A stretch of 64,000 bases of DNA, taken from Puffinus mauretanicus. Lineage: Eukaryota; Chordata; Aves; Procellariiformes; Procellariidae. The stretch lies in the NCBI GenBank assembly GCA_023333565.1, contig JAJKFH010002781.1, positions 142,501-206,500 of the forward strand. The letters are read 5' to 3'. Both the position numbers and the translations under genes were made by a program. This document shows positions 44,601-57,276 of the stretch, in pieces. Under the pieces are notes generated by a model. That model was given only the letters and a program-made list of their open reading frames with translations, did no database searches and was not told the origin of the DNA. Positions within the stretch are counted from its first letter, which is position 1; every line of letters begins with the position of its first letter.

Positions 44601-46365
44601 TGCCCTCCCTACAGACCTTCACAGTGGGCTTGGCACAGTGCCTGGAGGCACTGTCACTGCCCAGGACATGGAACACGTGGCCGCTGTGGACTCCTCTGTG
44701 ACTACAATGCAGTATCAAGTGTTTTTGCTGGCTTGCAAACCCAACGACTTCAGGACTCATTTTTGCCATCTGTGGCAAAGGAAACATGTACAAGCCATGA
44801 CAGTGTACTTGTGGAGTGGGGAATACAGAAGGAAAAGCTTGTGCTTTCCTCTTCAGCTTCTGATTTCTGCACTTTTAGCTTTTCTGGTGAGTAGGGTATG
44901 TCCTGTGGCAACCTTCATGGTCAGGCACAGCAGCTTTTGGTGCTCTGAAAAGAAAATTATGACTATCCTCAAGCTCTACTTTTTAGAATAAATCTTGTCC
45001 AGAATAGCTCTATTGTTCCTCACACAGCAGAAAACTGTTGGCTTTCCATGACTTTGGCAGGGTTGTAATACCTCTGAGGGCGTGATTTTGCCTGAGACCA
45101 TGTCTGTGAATAACCTTTCATAGGCAGCGATCTTGCAAACATTCTGGCATGTCAGTGTTCTTACAGGTTTTTCCATGCATGAATGTACGTGACTGTTGGA
45201 ACTGAGGGCTTAGGCACGGCGACGTTATTGTTTGCAAAGCTAGTCATTTCCCGAGTGTAATGTCAAAAACCTGTGTTCAGTCTGGATTTTTTCTACAGTT
45301 CTGGAGGTTTATCAAACTATATAAATTCCTAAATAGGACTGTGTGTAGTTGTTTCAGAAAGATGCACCTGTCTGAACAAATGAATGTTGATTATGTTTTA
45401 AAATTAAAAGGAAATTGGACTTGTTTTTGCAAAGATGCCCATAAGTCTCTTGTTCTTTTTGGTAAATGGATCCAGGCAATGTATTTGTGTACAACGTTCT
45501 TCACATACATGCAAGGTGCAGTTCCTGATAGGAAAAAATAATCCAAGCCTATAGTTGTGCAGTTCTTGACTGCCACTTGATAGAGGACGGAACCTTATAT
45601 AAACACATATGTGCTAATAAACAGCAAATATGGGCATGCCACTTTCGTGTTGCTCTGACTCTGGAGTGTTTACCATTGTCTGGCATGCTTCTTTCATTGC
45701 CTTGCCCATAATTCCCTACAGTCACAGGAAACACCTATAGGAAATAGACTGGCCATAGGATGCAAAGATCACAGTCATCTCAGCCATTCATTACTGCCTG
45801 TCATATTAGAAGAACTGAGGTTACGACAGTGTTTCCTCCTTAATCAGCTGGAAGAGAAGGGTCCTCCCAGGCAGGTGAAATACCACTTACTTTCCTCTTA
45901 CAAAATGGAATGATTTTGAGCAGTGCCAAGCCATTAAAGATTTTGCACTGTTGCGGAAAGGTTGTAAGAGGCCACTCTGTTGCTGACACAAGCTGGGTGA
46001 GTTTAAAGGCCAGATCCTCAGCGGGTGCAAACTGGCACCCTTCAGTTGACATCAGCTGAGTGATGGGACTGCCGATACACCCCAAAGGAGCCTTAGAGAA
46101 TTAGGCTCAACCAGAGGGCCTGCAGTGCTGCATTTACTGTTTTACTTTCTCAAATATCTTTCCAGTAACTTCGATTGATTGATTCTTTTTTTTCTTGTTC
46201 TGTTAGTGAGTGTAATCCATCAGAATCTGATTTTGTCCACTGCAGTACAGCGTATTATCAAGTCCGTATCTTTCTTTCCAGCTGCTCGCTGAGCTGGGCA
46301 CAGTGAACACATGCTCTGAATGCATCTAGGTTCATATTTAAATCATGTCTGAAATTCTACAGTGC
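41617..46365. other. Intergenic desert, no gene recognised
   Basis: Unique sequence, no recognisable gene or transposon. Open frames up to about 150 codons (for example 44530-44991) have no known motif. Nothing further seen. Confidence 0.5.
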
Positions 46366-46369
46366 TTCG

Positions 46370-46443
46370 CTTTCGTTCTTTCTTTCTCCTTTCCTTTCTT
46401 TCCTTCCTTTCTTTCTTCCTTTTTTTTTCTTTCTTTTTTTTTG
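46370..46443 (+). repeat. Pyrimidine-rich (CTTT)n-type tract
   Basis: About 75 bases of almost pure T and C with TTTC and TTCC units, ending in T-runs. A low-complexity microsatellite. Confidence 0.85.
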
Positions 46444-48780
46444 TCTAATCACAAGCCATAGAAGCTTTTTATGGCCTGTTTTGATACCTGGAAGTACTAT
46501 GAAGCTGCTGCTCATGATACAGTTTGGATTGAGCCTGGTTGGTAGGGACAGGTTGAAAGAAATAATCTAAATAAAAGTGCATGGCCTCTTGGACCCAGAA
46601 TTGGTTGGCTTGCCAGTTCCAATTCATTTATCTCACAAAAAACCCAAACAGAAAAAAATCCTCAGCAAATTCCTATCAGTTTCACAGGGGTCATTTGCTT
46701 CTCTGGCTTCCACTAAGGACATCATTATGCTCTTTAGTCCTAACCCAGTCCTAACCTGCTCAGCTTTCTAAATAGTTAGTTTAATTAATCCCCTGTCTTT
46801 CTGATTGTGAGTGCTATGCATTGCAAGTGAGATTTTGATGCAAAGCATCACTAAATTAATTAGTTTTGGCCCTGATCCACCAGATTTAATGGGGGTATTT
46901 GCACGTTCAAAGGTAGACAACTGTTGAAGTGCCTCATTGAATGGGGCACTTCTCCCTTAATGAGAGGGGGCTAGGCGGCTTGGCCTTTGGCTGCTGTATG
47001 AAGTTAGCAGGGCTACTTATTGCCTCAGCAGGCAACCTCTGCTCCTGGTAAGCCATGATGATATTTTAGTTATATCTTGTACAGAAGTGGAACACCTTGA
47101 ATAATCTCCATCTTATTTTCTGCCTCCTTCTTCCGTATCCCTGTGTTACCTCATATTGAAGATGTTCCCACTGAATTTGTCGTATTCTCTATGCATGCCA
47201 AGAAGCGCTCTGGTAAAGGCCAGAGATGTAATCTCTAGCTTGAAAGGTTTGATCAACGACAGCTTAGATGTCAGATTTTTAACAGAATTAATCCTGTCTG
47301 TTCATGGACCGGTGTTGTGAATTTGATTCCTGTCCAGTATCTTACTATATCTTGTAGACTGAGATTAAAATTGATGCTATCTTTGGGTTGTTGCAGGACG
47401 ATAGTGTATTCCACATCGACACCACTTGTTAACTTTTCATCAGCGTGCACCTAAGGGAGAGGGAGGGCAAACATTGCCAGCTTGGCTTTGGTTCCTGTGG
47501 CGGTTTAGGGCACCCTACTGAGCAGCTGAAGCTCTATGTCCTCCTTCAGTAAAACCCTGTCCCTGCTGAGATTCTGAGTATTTCCCATCCACCTCACTAA
47601 AGCCAGAATTTAATTCTGTGGATTTTCACGGGCTTCTCTCAGTACAGGAGGATACCTGTGCCCAGCAGCACATGCCGAGATTCAACAAACAGTGCTGCAA
47701 AGCTTTTTAAACAGCCACTCTTGCAAGAGTGTCTTGATCATTCAGCCTGGATGTGTAAGATGCTACTTGAGTTTCACAGGTAAATGTTATAGGTGAGGCC
47801 TTATAAGACGCTGAACTCAACAGATAAATCACAGACCATGAGTTTTGTCCTCGGATTTGGAGGATGAAAACCAAAACGACTCAAGTAGAATAGCAACCTA
47901 GTTTGTGAATCTAGCGTTAGCAAGCGTGACATGATCTAGCAATCCGAACTGCCAGGTGGGGAACTTTAGCTTTACTGTTTTTTTATTTCCTAGTACCCCG
48001 GGTTTCCAGGCAACTGAGGAGGATGACATCACAACTTCAGGATGACCTTTCTGCTCAAGACAATAGGGATGCAGTGCTTCATCTTGAAAAGACAACTCTG
48101 AAAGACTGGGACACTGAGGTCCTGCCTGACTCATATGGCTATTCAGATTTCCATCAGAGCCTGTGGGAGTGTAGAAGTTCATCTTGGAAATTGAGACCTT
48201 TGTCCACTACTGAACAGCCTTGCTGGGAGAATCCTGGCTCCCCTCCAAAAAGAAGCAATAGTGTAATGATGCTACTGTAGGTGATGGGGTGCTGCTCGGG
48301 GCAGAGCAATAAACCCCCGGTTGTCAGGGAATCATTCTCCAGCAGCAGTGACTTTAGGCTGTGGTCTTTCCCAGCATTTCTTCCTTAGTCCAGGACTACT
48401 CTAGCAACACTGGTGCCTTTTGACTGACATAAAAACAAAATGAAAATGCATCTGTGTACCCTTAATGGCTCCTAAGTCTTCCCCTTGGTCAGATGCACGC
48501 GTGATATAAACTTAACCACTTTAGCTTTACGTTATGCTCAAGTGGTAAAGAAGTAATCGTTCAGTGGAGTCAAGGTGCAAACCAGCCTGGAGGGAGGAAT
48601 TTCAAGGAATCGCAGCCAAATATTGCAAGTTTTTTCTCCCTTGTTCTGAAAGGGATATGAGCCACAGAACAGGATCTGTCCAAAAAAGTCAACATCTGTC
48701 CTGAATGGTTGTTCACATAAATAGAAGTTTGCATAAATAAAAGTGCTACATACGTCCTATTTCTACGATAATTACACTTT
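46444..48780. other. Intergenic, no gene recognised
   Basis: Unique sequence of average composition without recognisable genes or repeats. Confidence 0.5.
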
Positions 48781-48799
48781 CACTTGATTGACTTACTCT

Positions 48800-48985
48800 T
48801 CCACAAGGCGCCCAGGCCCTGGTGGCTCCCCAGGCAGGCACGACAGGGCTCTCATCTTCCCCAGACCCAGGATCCTGACCTGGAGCGGCCCACGTGAAGG
48901 AGGCCCTTTCCCTGGGCAGTGCCCGGCTAGCCCAGGGCAGGGCCAGCCCAGGCGCCCAGCGCCGGCGCGCATTTGATGCGAGAGC
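48800..48985. other. Small GC-rich patch near orphan CpG island
   Basis: About 190 bases that are GC-rich with several CpGs, ending in GCGCCGGCGCGCATTTGATG. It lies about 300 bases before a conserved-looking AT-rich block and 500 bases before a larger CpG island. Its function is unknown. Confidence 0.4.
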
Positions 48986-49079
48986 AGGGGTAATGAATAG
49001 ATGGCAGCCTCCGGTGGGAGCCCTGCCACTGTTAAATTTGTAGCCAATTAGCCGTGTTGCACAATTCCAGCAGAGTAAC

Positions 49080-49290
49080 ACCAGTCTCTATAGACCCGGT
49101 ATAGAGAGAGAAATTAGTTTAGACAAATACCTCTTAATCCCTTGTTCTTGGCTGGTCTGGAGCGCCTACTGCTAAGTGCTAATAGCATTGGGAAATCCCA
49201 ATTCCCAGTGTCAAGGGCTTAGAAGAATCAGTCTATTAAAGGGAGACATTTATTTTGCATTAGCTTTGATCAGCGGCTCCTAGGTGAAAT
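49080..49290. promoter_or_regulatory. Candidate conserved element flanking CpG island
   Basis: AT-rich, repeat-free block immediately before the CpG island at 49.3 kb. It contains GAAATTAGTTTAGAC near 49111, GCTAATAGCATTGGGAAATC near 49178, and GCATTAGCTTTGATCAGCGG near 49258. The last resembles a TCF/LEF-type CTTTGATC site. Inference from texture and motifs only. Confidence 0.4.
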
Positions 49291-50085
49291 CTCCTTAAAT
49301 AAACAAGCCGCGCGGCCTCCCGCTCGGGGGGACGCGGGCTTCACAACCGGGCGGCCGAGGGAGACGGCGCCGGGGCCGCTTTCCGCCCCGCGTCGCCCCG
49401 CGGGAGCAGCCGCCTGCCTGGGGCGGGCTCCCACCCAAGCCCGCGCTGCCCGCGGGGACGGGCGCGGGAAGGAGCGGGCCACCTGCGAATCGGGCCGGGC
49501 CGCGCTGTGCGGTACCGCGCCGTGCGGTGCCAGCTGAGGCGGCGGCCGCGGGGATGCGGCGGCGGTTGGGCGATCTCGCGCTGCCCCCCGGCGGCCGTTA
49601 ACGGCCGTGCTGCCGCCCGCTGCCCCGCCGCCCCGCGCCGCGGCTAGCTCCGGCCCGGCGGGCTGCGCCGGTGGCGCGGCCCCGCCCGGCCCCCCGGAAC
49701 TGCCCCCGCTCCCTGGCAATTTGGCAAGGGTAGGGTTGCATCCCCCGCCCCGCCGGCGCCCGGAGCAGGCCCGCCGCCCGCGCTCGCAGCCCGCCGCGGG
49801 GCGGCCCCGTCGCCGTCCCCGGGCCCCTGTGGCGGTGCTGAGCGGGGCGGTGGGGCGGTGCCTCCCCCAGGTCCGGTCGGCCTTCGGGCAGGGGAAGCCG
49901 GTGCCTTGGAGAGCGGCCGGGAGCCCGCCTGGCCCAGCCGTGGGCGGCCGTGGGCGGCGGCGCTGGGAGCTGGTTGTGCCCCTCCGGGAGCCTCAACCCA
50001 CCCACCGGGGAGCCGAGCGGGGCGAGCCGCACGGTCCGTGGCCTTGCCCTTTCCAGCGCCAGCCACCGATACCCATTTTGAGTAT
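49290..50085. other. Orphan CpG island about 33 kb upstream of ARX
   Basis: About 800 bases of CpG-rich DNA in the middle of an AT-rich gene desert, with sharp borders. Overlapping open frames on both strands (such as 49607-50242 +) have low-complexity Pro/Arg/Ala/Gly translations with no recognised domain. It may be the promoter of an unannotated non-coding RNA or a Polycomb-bound island tethered to ARX. No gene is called. Confidence 0.6.
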
Positions 50086-50670
50086 TAAAATGTCACCATT
50101 TGAATGCAAACGCATCGGTGTTGCAAAAAAGCTTAAGAGTGAAATTACTCAATCAGCGTCGCTGTACCCTGTCCTCATGTCAGGTAGCTGGAGACTTTCC
50201 ATGGCATTAAAGGATAATATCTTGCACCTGGGGCTGCCATGAGGCACAAGAGTGTATTTTTAAGCTTCAGCCTCCCCATGTATTTGAGATGCAATTTGCC
50301 AAATGATACTGATGTACAAATAAGCTAACCATGTAATAAAAGATGAAAATAGTACGGGAAGCTTCCCAGACACAATTATTAGGCCTTGTAACGTTATAAC
50401 ATTACTTACCTGCTCCAGAAGCTTCTGGGACCGAGGGGAAATTGCACTGACATGTGCAAAGTAACTGAGGAATCGACCAGTATTTTCAGATCACAGAGCG
50501 ATATGCAGGGGAAAAAAAATAATGTATTGCTCCTAAATGCTAATTATTTGCATGCACTGGGTCTTGGTCCGTAATTGGAATGTGAGCAATCTGTACATAT
50601 AAAATGTAGCAATTTCTGTACTTATGTAAGTAGCTGTTATCTAAAAATTACACAGCTTACTACTGTGTTA
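50086..50670. promoter_or_regulatory. Candidate conserved element after orphan CpG island
   Basis: AT-rich unique sequence directly after the island, with GTGAAATTACTCAATCAGCG near 50139, ACAATTATTAGGCCTTGTAA near 50371, and GCTAATTATTTGCATGCACT near 50539. The last combines an ATTA core with an octamer-like ATTTGCAT. No coding or repeat character. Inferred regulatory. Confidence 0.35.
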
Positions 50671-51549
50671 ACTTTATGACTGCTTCCTGGCATTGCTTGG
50701 ACGCGCGGTACCTGCAGAAGGCACCTGCTGGGTTTCTGAATGCATCAGGTACATCCTAGCATTTCCGTGACTTCGGAGGAGTGTTAATGGCATGACAGTA
50801 GCACAGCAGGCTTCGCGGAAGAGCGGCGGGGAGGGAGGATGAGCAATGACGGTTACATTAGGGCCACTTTGCAAGTGTCTAAAATAATTTTACAGATGAA
50901 ATACCCATATATTAAGCAAGGATGTGAAGATGGAATGGGCGAACGTTGGTTTTCTAAGGGGCCAGCTTGCAAGTACCCGATTATTTTTCAGCTGTGAATA
51001 GCAAACGTGACTTCAAGTTTCTGCTTCCATCTGAGCCCTTTTTTTTCAGGGAGACCGTTGGGTCTGTGCGATGGCCTTCTAATCCACAGATTGGTTATTT
51101 GGGTACACTCTTGCTCTGGTCACCTTTTCTGTCTCCCTCGGTGTTTATCCTTGGGGTTAGCATCCGTTACACTGTGGTTGCAGCTACGTAGTCAGGAGCT
51201 AATAACCATAAGCTGCCTCTGCCCTTGCTCCAGGGGAGCCAGGTAGGCTTTTCTGTGTGACGGGCCCTCGGCTCAGCTTGGAGGCGTGATTACAAGAGGT
51301 GAGCCCAGTTTATCCTCTCTGCTGAATGCTGCCACATGCGTAGGCTGGGCGTACTTTCTGTTACGGAGAGCGGCAGGGGTCAGCTGTCAATTTGGGGTAC
51401 TGCAGGGATGGTACTTGGCCATGAGTCATGTGTAGTTGTCTAGTGAATCAACACTTTTGAGTGAAAGAATATTTAATGGGAAATTCCCCAACTGCAAGGC
51501 GCTTAGCACCTTGGCATGGGAAATGTGAGGACTACTGGAGGCGTCTCGA
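50671..51549. other. Intergenic, no gene recognised
   Basis: Unique sequence of mixed composition without recognisable genes, RNAs or repeats. Confidence 0.5.
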
Positions 51550-51856
51550 CTGTGGCAAAGATACCCAATGGCTAAGGTTGAGGCAAAACAAAATTCACAT
51601 TGGAAAGAAGTTGTGGATTTTTAACATTTAATTAACTATTCAGACAGATTGCCAGGAGGTATAGCAGATTTTTTTTCCATTGCTTTTAAGTTTTTAAATG
51701 AAGACTGGATGTATTTGTAGAAGATATACTCTAATCCAAATGTAAATTGTTGGGATCAATGCAAGAATTACTGGATGAACTTCTCTGGCCCTTGCTATGC
51801 TGCATGTCAGACTAGATGATGCTAACAATCACTTCTGGCCATAAAAATGTATGAGT
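51550..51856 (+). mobile_element. Ancient CR1 LINE 3' end fragment
   Basis: A strongly diverged CR1 3' region of the older amniote type. The recognisable parts are AAGACTGGATGTATTTGTAG, GAACTTCTCTGGCCC, GTCAGACTAGATGATG, CACTTCTGGCC and the ending AAAAATGTATGAG. It is more decayed than the other CR1 pieces in this window, so it probably predates them. The left border is approximate. Confidence 0.75.
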
Positions 51857-54800
51857 GGTAGAAAATTATAAGTTTGAGAAGAATAAAATGATATGAAATT
51901 AACTCCGTAACAGAAATATTTTTGCAATACAAACTCCTCTTTAACTTCTGTTACATTATTTCACATTCTCAGTGAAAGCAACACAGATTATAGTTGTATT
52001 TTCACATTAAAAGCAACAGCTGAGAAACTTAAACAAAGAAAAATTAATGTAGGTCAAAAGTGAGTGAACTGACTCCCAATAAAAGGTCTGTCTGCCCGTG
52101 TTAGTTTGCTAATGAGTTTTTCTATGGAGGAACAACTTCCTGCAGCCGTTGCTTATACTTGACTCAACTCGATTTTTAGAAATTCTCCCATTTCAGACTC
52201 CGTAGGATTGAATAGGTAGTTGGCTGTGTCTTTCTTGATAGGTGAATGGTATTTGTATTTAACCCTCTCAGATAACTGTCTTGCAGAACTCGAAGTAGAC
52301 TTTCAAAACCTCTCCATGTTGGCCCAACGGTCCTGGGAAAAGAACCCTGACTTCAAGGGAAACACAGTTAGCTCCTGTGACCTTGCATTTGTTTGACATG
52401 ATCAAACATCTCTGGAAGTGAATGGGAGATGGAGGCTAGGGCAAATACAATTCCTGTGTGACTACCTAAACTGCTAACTCCATGTCACATAAGTCCACTA
52501 AAGCAATGTGCATACAGTGGAGTGAGTAAAACCAGAATTCATGTCATGAACCTCCTTTTGGCTTGTTGTTTTTTTCTGAGAGTTATCAAAGAAAGGAATG
52601 GAAATGAAAGCTGATTTCATAGCAGTTGGAAAAGTCTATTTTTTTTTTTTTAATAAAAAGAGGGTGCAAAGGCCCTATATCGCTAATCTTTTTCTTGCCC
52701 TCTTTCAAACATAATTCCTGAGGAAGGGCTTGATCTGCCTGGAGCTGAAGCATGTCTTGTGGTTTTGCTTTATTATGAAAGGTGGAATTTTTTGAGCTGT
52801 TTTTAAGCATCTATTTTGGATGAGGTGAAGCAATAAATTCTGGTTTTGCCACATTTCTTCCCATTGAGATTTTCAAGACTTGCTTCCCTAGCCTAACAGA
52901 CCTGGCCCAAGATAGGTTCCTCTCTGAGACATTTTCAGTGAGAAGCTGTCTGGGCTTATTAACCAGAAAAAAAAGGCCTATTTTCCAAAACTCTTTCACA
53001 GTAAGAGAGACCTGAAGAGAACTAGATACTTCTTGGATTTGATTCATCTGGGCCATTTTCAGCTGCTACATTAGGATGAGGTAAATTGTAACTCAGAGAA
53101 ATTTCTCTACAAGGGACTATAGACTACTAGCTCAGCTATAAATGTCTGTATTGTGTTTACCTTGTGTTGGCCATTGAACATTAACTAGGAATAAACATGA
53201 GAGAATAGAGGAGGAGAGAACAGGAGGTAATATTTTCCAAAAATACTTAATAGGGAAAAGACAAATGCTCACAAAGCAAAAGTGGTATGGGAATTCATAG
53301 AAAAGGGAAAATAGGAAAGGGGAGGAAAAAAGAGTGTACAGGGGGCAAAAAAGAAAGGATTTAGCTTTTTCCCTTTGCTGGGGCCAGGATGGAGAAAACA
53401 AAGGTGGCTATGTGTTTTCTTGTAACTGCACTAGTTGAAGTCTGGTCAAAAGAGGAAGGGGACCGCTTGTTTTCAACAGAATATAACCCAGTGGTAGGGC
53501 TTGGAAAACTGGTGAATGTTGAAATCTTCTTAAGACATATTTTTTCCTCAGCTGAGTGCCCAAGCATACTCTAATGTAACAAGCACTTATATTGTAGCAT
53601 CCAGCATGTTATATATTCCTCTTCACTTTGCCCTGCATTTCTCTAGTAAACAGCCTATGTCTCTGTACAGCTGGGGGAGTATGAGAAGAGATGGCTACTT
53701 TGGACACTTGCATTCTAACACAGTGAAATAACAGGAGGGAAACTACCCCTCTCTCCCCCTCCAAATTCAGCTCCCAGTTGCAGCCTTGCCTATCTATACA
53801 CAGCAGCCCCAAACTCAGGGTCAGGGTGGGTACAGATGCTCTAGTGATTTGGGATAGTACTGAGAACATTCCTGACACTGGAGCTTGATTGTGCTGTTAG
53901 ATTTAGAAAGTGGTCCCTGGCACAGTTTTGACCTGGGATGACTAACATTCTCTCAAACAATTTTTAGACACTTTCCTTGCTTTCAGGTCCAAGTGCCCTT
54001 TAACCACCAATCAGCTAAGAATATTTTCTCTCCCAATTTTTTCTGAGATCCGCATATCTAGGCTGTGTCTAGTGTTTCCTTGCAGGTTGCTGTAACAACT
54101 GTGCTTTCTTTTCTGTTTCACAGACTTTCAAACCTCCCCAGAATCAGAACAAATTCCTCAGCCTTGGAAGCACCCCTTTGTTTGGACTGTCACACATATT
54201 GTCAGTGCATGGCTATTGATTCAACATCTCAGTGGACAAAAGGACCATCCTGGATTCTTACACTTGCCTTTAAATGAAAGTTGTCAATTAGGCCCTTCAT
54301 TTTCAAAGAAGTTTAAGCTGACCAAACAATCTGGCACCTATTCACTCACACAAAGGGGAAGAAATCAGAAGAAGTAAATATTGCATATTAAATCTCCTTG
54401 TCTATGAAATCCAAACAGTTGCCAAAACCTGCTCTCTAGTATAGTTCAGCTCTTTGAATCTCTCCTCTAATTCCTCATATTTTATTTATTTCCTATTCTG
54501 TAATTCTTTCCCTCACATCTTCAGCCAAATAGACATCTTTGTCGTCTTCTCTTATTATAACCTCTTAAACCTCTTATTGCTGTGTTGGATCCTGTTCCAG
54601 GGTCACGGGTGGCCATAGAAGGATTTTGACTGTGTTTAGCTGGGAACTGGAGTTAGTCCTCTACCTGCCTGCATTATGTTTCCTAAATGTCCATCTTTGT
54701 GGCTTTTTCTACATTCGCACCAGCACATGGAATACCATTTCTATTCAGGGCAAGATATTTTTAGTGCATTGGGACTCCCTAGATTCTATAGACCTGATTC

Positions 54801-54916
54801 AAATCTCCAGAACCTGTCTATGATTCAAGAGGAAAACTAGGTACGCACAAGAAGCATTGCTGAAAACTGCCAGACTAACTGGAAACCAGGTAGGGCCAAG
54901 GTGGTCAAGAAAGTAA
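51857..54916. other. Intergenic, no gene recognised
   Basis: AT-rich unique sequence. A T-run sits at about 52639-52652. No recognisable gene or transposon. Confidence 0.5.
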
Positions 54917-54921
54917 CCTGG

Positions 54922-55498
54922 TGTTGTGGTTTAACCCCAGCCGGCCACTGAGCACCACGCAGCCACTCGCTCACCCCCCCCCCCCCGCCCCGGGTGGGAT
55001 GGGGAAGAGAATCAGAAGGGTAAAAGTGAGAAAACTCCTGGGTTGAGATAAAGACAGTTTAATAGGGAAAGCAAAAGCCGCGCACGCAAGCAAAGCAAAA
55101 CAAGGAATTCATTCACTACTTCCCATCGGCAGGCAGGTGTTCAGCCATCGCCAGGAAAGCAGGGCTCCATCACGCGTAACAGTTACTTGGAAGGAATAGC
55201 GCCACCATCCTCGAACGCCCCCTTCTTCTTCACCAACCTTATATATGCTGGGCATGGCGTCATATGGTATGGAATAGCCCACATTGGCCAGCTAGATAGC
55301 CGTCCTGACCCGCGCTCCCTCCCAGCCCCTGCATCTGGCGGGCATGGGAAGATGAAAAGTCCTTGACTAGCATAAACATTACTAGCAACAACCGAGCATC
55401 AGTGTGTCATCAACATTATTCTCACACTACATCCAAAACACAGCACTATACCAGTTAATAGGAAGAAAATCAACTCCATCCCAGCCAAAACCAGGACA
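54922..55498 (-). mobile_element. Solo LTR of an endogenous retrovirus
   Basis: A 577-base element bounded by TGTTGTGG on the left and AGGACA on the right, that is TG...CA ends. It is flanked by a perfect 5-base target duplication CCTGG (54917-54921 and 55499-55503). On the - strand it starts TGTCCTGGTTTTGGCTGGGA, an LTR type I recognise from neoavian bird genomes. A TATA-like box lies at 55250-55237 (ATATATAAGG on -), giving the transcription orientation. A C-run lies at 54977-54990. No internal retroviral genes are present, so this is a recombined solo LTR without coding capacity. Confidence 0.85.
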
Positions 55499-55556
55499 CC
55501 TGGCTTTAGGTCCTATGTTTTCTGGTGGTCAAGCCTGGAATAATCTGAGCTGCATG

Positions 55557-55712
55557 TCGTAGAAACATAGAATCATAGAATCATTTAAGTTGGAAAAGAT
55601 CTTTAGGATCATAGAGTCTAACTGTAAACCTAACACTGCCAAGTCCCACTAAGCCATGTCCTTAAGTGCCACATCTATACGTCTTTTAAATACCTCCAGG
55701 GATGGTGACTGA
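55557..55712 (-). mobile_element. CR1 LINE 3' end fragment (reverse)
   Basis: Starts on + with the reverse complement of the CR1 tail (CATAGAATCATAGAATCATT), then AAGTTGGAAAAGATCTTTAG, CACTGCCAAGTCCCACTAAG, and CCTCCAGGGATGGTGACT. This is the standard order for a CR1 3' end on the - strand. It lies about 55 bases from the LTR insertion. Truncated and non-functional. Confidence 0.9.
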
Positions 55713-57270
55713 AAAGACAAGCAATAAGTCATTTCTCATACGGCTCTCTAGGGAGCTCCTCTAAGATTGTGAAAGGCCATTTTCCAAGTCTGCATCCTGC
55801 CTGATTTCCAGCTGAGACTTCAACCCACATCTCCTACAACTCAGGAAATGTCCTAACTCCCAAGTTATATCTGTTTTTTGGTGCATGGCTCTCTGTCTAT
55901 CCTGCTGAAGACCTAACACAGATGTACCATCTAATTAAACTGTATGGAAGGGCATACCAGCCTAGGCAAGCTCTGACGTTGAAGCAGAGAAACTCGTAGA
56001 ACAGACCAGCAATTTTTTAGCAAAACAGTTTTTGGCATGAAAATGCACTGGTTTGTTAACATGTTTTCTTAGAAAAGCAGGATCTACCTGATGTGGTTAG
56101 TGGTTCAGACACTGGTGACCTGCACTGGGGGAGTACCTAAGGTATTTGTTTGTGTACCTCTGAATGTCCTAGCCACTTCTCTTTCTCTCCAAATTTTCTT
56201 GAATTCTTCCTTGTATTCTTCTTTGGCCTACAAAATATTAGCCAATCCTGTGAGGGGGGTGTACCTCTCACATTTTTTTCTTTTTTGAAAAAAGAAAAAA
56301 AAATCCAATATGAGAATAAAGTAAATTAAGAACTTTCCTCTTTGGGGTGGAATACAGTGCATGTTTTTAGCCAACTCTATTTGATGGCTGTTCCAATAAT
56401 CTGTCTTGGGCAGATTTTCTTCTAAAAATATGTCTCTACACTAGCTCACATTCTAGTTCTTTAAATACTATAATGACACTCCTTAGTCTGTTATGAAATC
56501 CGTGAACTTCTCAGTCACATTTCCTATTACCCAGGTGGCAAAGATGCGAGGTTCTGATCTACAGCCCTCTTGAGTCCTACTGCGACAATTTCTGAAAGGG
56601 CTTCTGGATTTGTCTGTGCTCCTAGACTGAGCTGGTGTGACTCTCTCTGGAGGCTCCACCTTGCCCAGCAATCTGTCACAAACCAGAGGCAGCCCTAAAT
56701 ACGTCAGGGGGAAAGTACAAGGAAACCTGTGTCAGGCATGTCTAAATTAATCTGCTCCTGAAGAAAGATTTCCCCCCCTCAATATTATAAAAAAACCCAA
56801 CCCTGAAGCCTTCAAGCAGGAAGGTTGTTAGTTTTTCTCTGAAATTGCTGCCCTTTAAATGTTTTTGAGCATTTCTAAATCCAAAGAGGTGCCTAACCCT
56901 CTGCTGAGTCCTGCTGGATTCACTACATCATGTGGTCTGGCTTTTCGCATGTTAATTTTGGGAAAGTGTGTCTCCTTTTGTATAAATTTTGAATCTTCCA
57001 TGCTTAAATTTTGTGAAATGTCTCTTTGTTCCTGCATTATGATAAAAGGGGGGGTAAAAGTACCTCATCTATCTTTTCTATCCTGCTCCTTATTTCCTCT
57101 ACTTTTGATCATTTCCTTTTTTATTCATTTCATCTCATCTCTTAGGTAAACAGTCCAATTCTGTTCCATTTTGTTTCATTTCTGAGGTTTTCCATGTCCC
57201 TAATTATTCTCATCACCCATCTCTGAACTCTTTTTCTATATCCTTTTTTGACATTTTAGGTGCAAATTGT
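55713..57270. other. Intergenic, no gene recognised
   Basis: AT-rich unique sequence with A- and T-runs near 56275-56300. No gene, RNA or transposon recognised. Confidence 0.5.
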
Positions 57271-57276
57271 TGCAGG

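Noticed and set aside
49607..50242. 211-codon open frame in the orphan CpG island
   Set aside because: Low-complexity translation without a recognised family. The frame extends into AT-rich DNA by chance.
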